DNA of 64,000 bases, taken from assembly GCA_024195265.1 (NCBI GenBank), contig JAJLRJ010000013.1, positions 815,403 through 879,402 of the forward strand, written 5' to 3'. The first letter of the stretch is position 1. Each line of letters starts with the position of its first letter. The position numbers were made by a program, and so were the translations under genes. This document shows positions 61,115 through 64,000 of the stretch, one piece after another. Under the pieces are notes generated by a model. It saw nothing but the letters and a program-made list of their open reading frames with translations. It did not search any database and had not been told where the DNA came from. Source of the stretch: Dendrophyllia cribrosa (lineage: Eukaryota > Cnidaria > Anthozoa > Scleractinia > Dendrophylliidae).

Positions 61115-61802
61115 TTGCAGTGAGTAACAGCAAGCCAACTCTCTTGGAAAACATATCCTACAACTACAAAACTCCAAATTGAGACTGTTTTTTTTAGCAA
61201 AAAATAAACATGCAGCGACACACCTAAAATAAAGAGATAAGATTACCGAATCACCCCTCCCCTCCCCCACTCCAATCCTCCTCCCCCCCTCCTCGCTCAG
61301 ACGTCTAATGGTTCACCCTTAATATGGATTCAAAAGGCACACGCCTTGGTGTGCGCACGACTTAGGGCGAATTTTAGTTTCTTCAGGACCAAACTGAACT
61401 GACGGTAATGAAGAGGTGTCCGTATTGTGGGGATGTCTTTAAGAGGTCCAGCTGTAAACGCAGTGGATCCTTAACACCTGACATGCATGTGTTTCAACAA
61501 ATTACGAAGACTACAAGCCGCCTGTGGTCCTAGCCGGATTTATCCCAACTGCAAGTGGTTTTTCGCTCCTTGACCTAAAAAATCAACAAAGTATTGAAAT
61601 TTCAGTATTAGGTAGAGGTGTCCCTAAGAGGTAACATTTTAACTTTTTTTTCTTAAAGGGGCTTTCACCATTTAAAGCGTTACTTTAAAAAGCTAAAATA
61701 TAGTCAACTCTCTCTTAACGACCACTTTCTTAAGCGACCACTTCCCGTAAGCGACCACTTTTGAAAATACACCGTTTTACCTGCATGCAGTTAACTCCCT
61801 CT

Positions 61803-62015
61803 TAACCCTTTCACTCCCAAGAGTGCCAAACATCAAAATTCAAGAAAAATCCCAAATTTCATTTTGTAAAATATCACAAAACAAATGGTACCATGCAAAA
61901 GTACTGCCGAAGAGGTTTCATTTGAATGGTCACACCATAGGTTTTCGTCCACAGAATCAAAAGTTAGAACAACAATACATGTCTCCATAATTGACTCTGG
62001 GAGTGAAAGGGTTAA
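61803..62015. mobile_element. MITE, single-unit relative of 42758-43387, reversed
   Basis: TTAACCCTTTCACTCCCA and complement; contains one 87-bp unit on the other strand. TTAA at both ends. Confidence 0.9.
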
Positions 62016-62046
62016 AGACCACTCTCTTACGCGACCACCTCCCTTA

Positions 62047-62458
62047 AAGGGAGGGTTTCACGGTTCGGCGCATGTGCACAGATTAAAATGCTTTATTCGC
62101 TTACTTGCCAATTTTATCGGTTAAAAAACCACTCACATTTGCTTCAATAATCACATACTATAATAAGTCCAAATAAAGCGAAGGATGACCAAAATTCACA
62201 GACAATTTCAACGGATTACACCGACAAAGTCAACACTGAATAAAACCTTTGACCCGAAGGATTTATTCTACGCTCTGGTGGCTTTCATGGCGCACATTGG
62301 TATGTATAATCATCCATTCCATCAGCGACATTTTCACAGGCAAATTTCCCGTCAGAGTTATTTACTCGCTTCCGATTGGTCTAAATAATGAATTTAAATG
62401 AGTCTTAAATGGCTGACGCCATAGCTTGCACATGCGCCGAACCGTGAAACCCTCCCTT
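62047..62458. mobile_element. MITE, 412 bp
   Basis: AAGGGAGGGTTTCACGGTTC and complement, arms about 32 bp including GGCGCATGTGCA. It is inserted in an AAGCGACCAC-type repeat (ACTCTCTTACGCGACCACCT before, CAAGCGACTACT after). The small ORF at 62185-62388 lies inside. Confidence 0.9.
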
Positions 62459-62538
62459 CAAGCGACTACTGCAACAAGGGTGGTATGGTATATACTTCAT
62501 GTTAACACACCATATAGGGATCCTATCATATAAGGATC

Positions 62539-62640
62539 CTAAAAACTCATTTCAAAATAGTTAGCTTTTATTTACTGTTATGGGAAGTGATATCCATGAC
62601 AGTAAATAAAAGCTAACCATTTTAAAATGAGTTTTTAGCC
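62539..62640. mobile_element. Foldback, about 100 bp
   Basis: CTAAAAACTCATTTCAAAAT and its near-complement flank a short GGGAAGTGATATCC loop. Confidence 0.9.
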
Positions 62641-64000
62641 CTAAATAAGTGCCGGATTCTTTGATGTGCATAAATTAAAACCCACCATGAAGTATATCCC
62701 ATTTGTATCCGTGGAAACCCAAAAATAACGGTCCAGTTTTGTTTAAAGTTATTCCGGCTACAAGTGCTCTAAGAGTAAACATAAGTGTCTTCGACTACAG
62801 ATAGCCAGGATGGAAATGGCTTACAACTTTTTTCAAGTTTATCCTTGCTAAAACTCTGAATATGGTTTAGTCTTTCTTCGAATAGAGCAGTTTTCAATTG
62901 AGTGTCGAATGTAATTACACAATTGCTTTGGTTTTTCATTGCTACGCTTTGTGATTGGCTAAAAGATCTCGCACCACTTTCTCGACTAATTAGAATTAAA
63001 ACCAAAACCAATCGTGACTTGCTCGCACGCGTTTTCCTGCGCACGGCGCCGGCTACATGTAATTGCTTCGAGTTCTGATTGGTTCATTGGATTGTTTTAG
63101 ACTGCTGTGATTGGTCAGAGTAATTAATTTATTGGTTTTGGTTTTACAACACTCAAATGATAACTGCTCTATTGAATTGATATTGCTGTTCTCTTACTGT
63201 TCTATATTAAAGTATTTCGTGTTTGACAGAGGTACTTCGTTTTAATTTGGGGTAGTTTTTATGTATATAAGTTTTGTATTCTAGTTAGGCGAAGTTAAAT
63301 AAATAAAAAAAGCTCCTTAAAACATACAGTGTACATGACGGTACTATATCTGATTACCTGTAACTCTTATCCATCAATGTATGGAATTTCTTTTAACATT
63401 GATCCTGACCGTATTTCCTGAAAATCAACACTGATGATGTTGGGAAATATCAGTGCATGATATCAGACCTTCAAGTATCATATCAAACACGAGAAAGTTT
63501 TAACCCACGTCGAGGTGTTTGGATATATATCTGGTGAAGCACTCTTTCGAGCTTTTCAAACTGATCATTAAATTCAGAGAAAAGGAAGAGATAAAATCAC
63601 CAGAAGCTATGTTAACTAGTAATAATCATGGATTAGTAAAGTGCGTTCGATCTGGGCTCGAGGCCCCCACATGACATCGAGACGACTGGTCAGCCAGTCC
63701 AAGATGGCGCCCAAACCCTGAAATCGCATAGCATCCAGCCCAATACCTCCAACAATCCCCTACGCCCAGACCGATACCCAACAAGATTAGGAAGCGTTCT
63801 ATCGTCGAACGCAATTAATATCAGGTTTCCAAACCACCGACACGCTCATGATTTTTTTTGTCCAAACTTTATGAATTAATTACTGTAATGAGTTTGAGAA
63901 CATTTTATCTAAGCCGTATTCAGTTGAGATGTAAGATTCAAAGTACCTGTAAGAAACCACTTTTATTTGACTGTCTACTTTTTTCATCCTCCTCCTGTAT
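62641..64000. other. No gene recognised
   Basis: The part at 62700-62830 resembles the flank upstream of the gene 3 modules (AAGTGTCTTCGACTAC against 56045 and 58325), so a further decayed unit may start to the right. Nothing else assigned. Confidence 0.3.

Overview
The window is a stretch of an animal genome: intron-split genes with GT-AG junctions, dense short inverted-repeat elements, minisatellites, a tRNA-derived SINE and TTAGGG-type tracts. The gene families (ApeC domains, CUB domains, a kinase of the type expanded in corals, a universal stress protein) point to an anthozoan cnidarian, most likely a stony coral. Every recognised gene is on the minus strand, so transcription runs from high to low coordinates.

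Layout. 1-1403: an uninterrupted ORF, open at the window edge, for a zinc-finger plus tyrosine-recombinase protein (Crypton-like). 1700-2790: a 75-bp tandem repeat and a GAA microsatellite. 3050-6321 (gene 1): ApeC-CUB-stalk-transmembrane-juxtamembrane exons; its signal-peptide and downstream exons are not seen. 6322-14441: intergenic, filled with repeats. 14442-18383: seven exons of a receptor-type tyrosine kinase domain carrying a premature TAG and a lost splice junction. 18384-21046: hairpin elements and a TCTCGAGATAA palindrome array. 21047-24713 (gene 2): a second ApeC-CUB-stalk set without its transmembrane exon. 24714-34883: repeats, largely a diverged second copy of 6.4-14.4 kb. 34884-36713: the last two kinase exons again, broken by a frameshift and a MITE. 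38595-47369: a four-exon universal stress protein gene whose introns are full of MITEs and a 1.1-kb minisatellite. 50323-57923 (gene 3): the best receptor, with [ApeC-CUB]x2, stalk, one transmembrane helix and a tyrosine-rich cytoplasmic tail. 57924-64000: no gene recognised, several MITEs.

How it fits together. The three ApeC-CUB genes are paralogs with matching exon phases. ApeC (apextrin C-terminal) domains are associated with microbial-surface recognition in invertebrates, and CUB is an extracellular interaction module. The TM helix and the tail with NPxY, YxxV and YxxL motifs in gene 3 suggest a surface receptor that signals through phosphotyrosine. The kinase exons lie downstream on the same strand, which suggests an ancestral ApeC-CUB-TM-tyrosine-kinase receptor, but no ATP-loop exon is visible and the TM-to-kinase link is not shown here. 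A tandem segmental duplication (about 3.53-15.15 kb and 21.0-36.9 kb) created genes 1 and 2 and the two kinase C-terminal copies, after which mobile elements and point mutations eroded parts of it.
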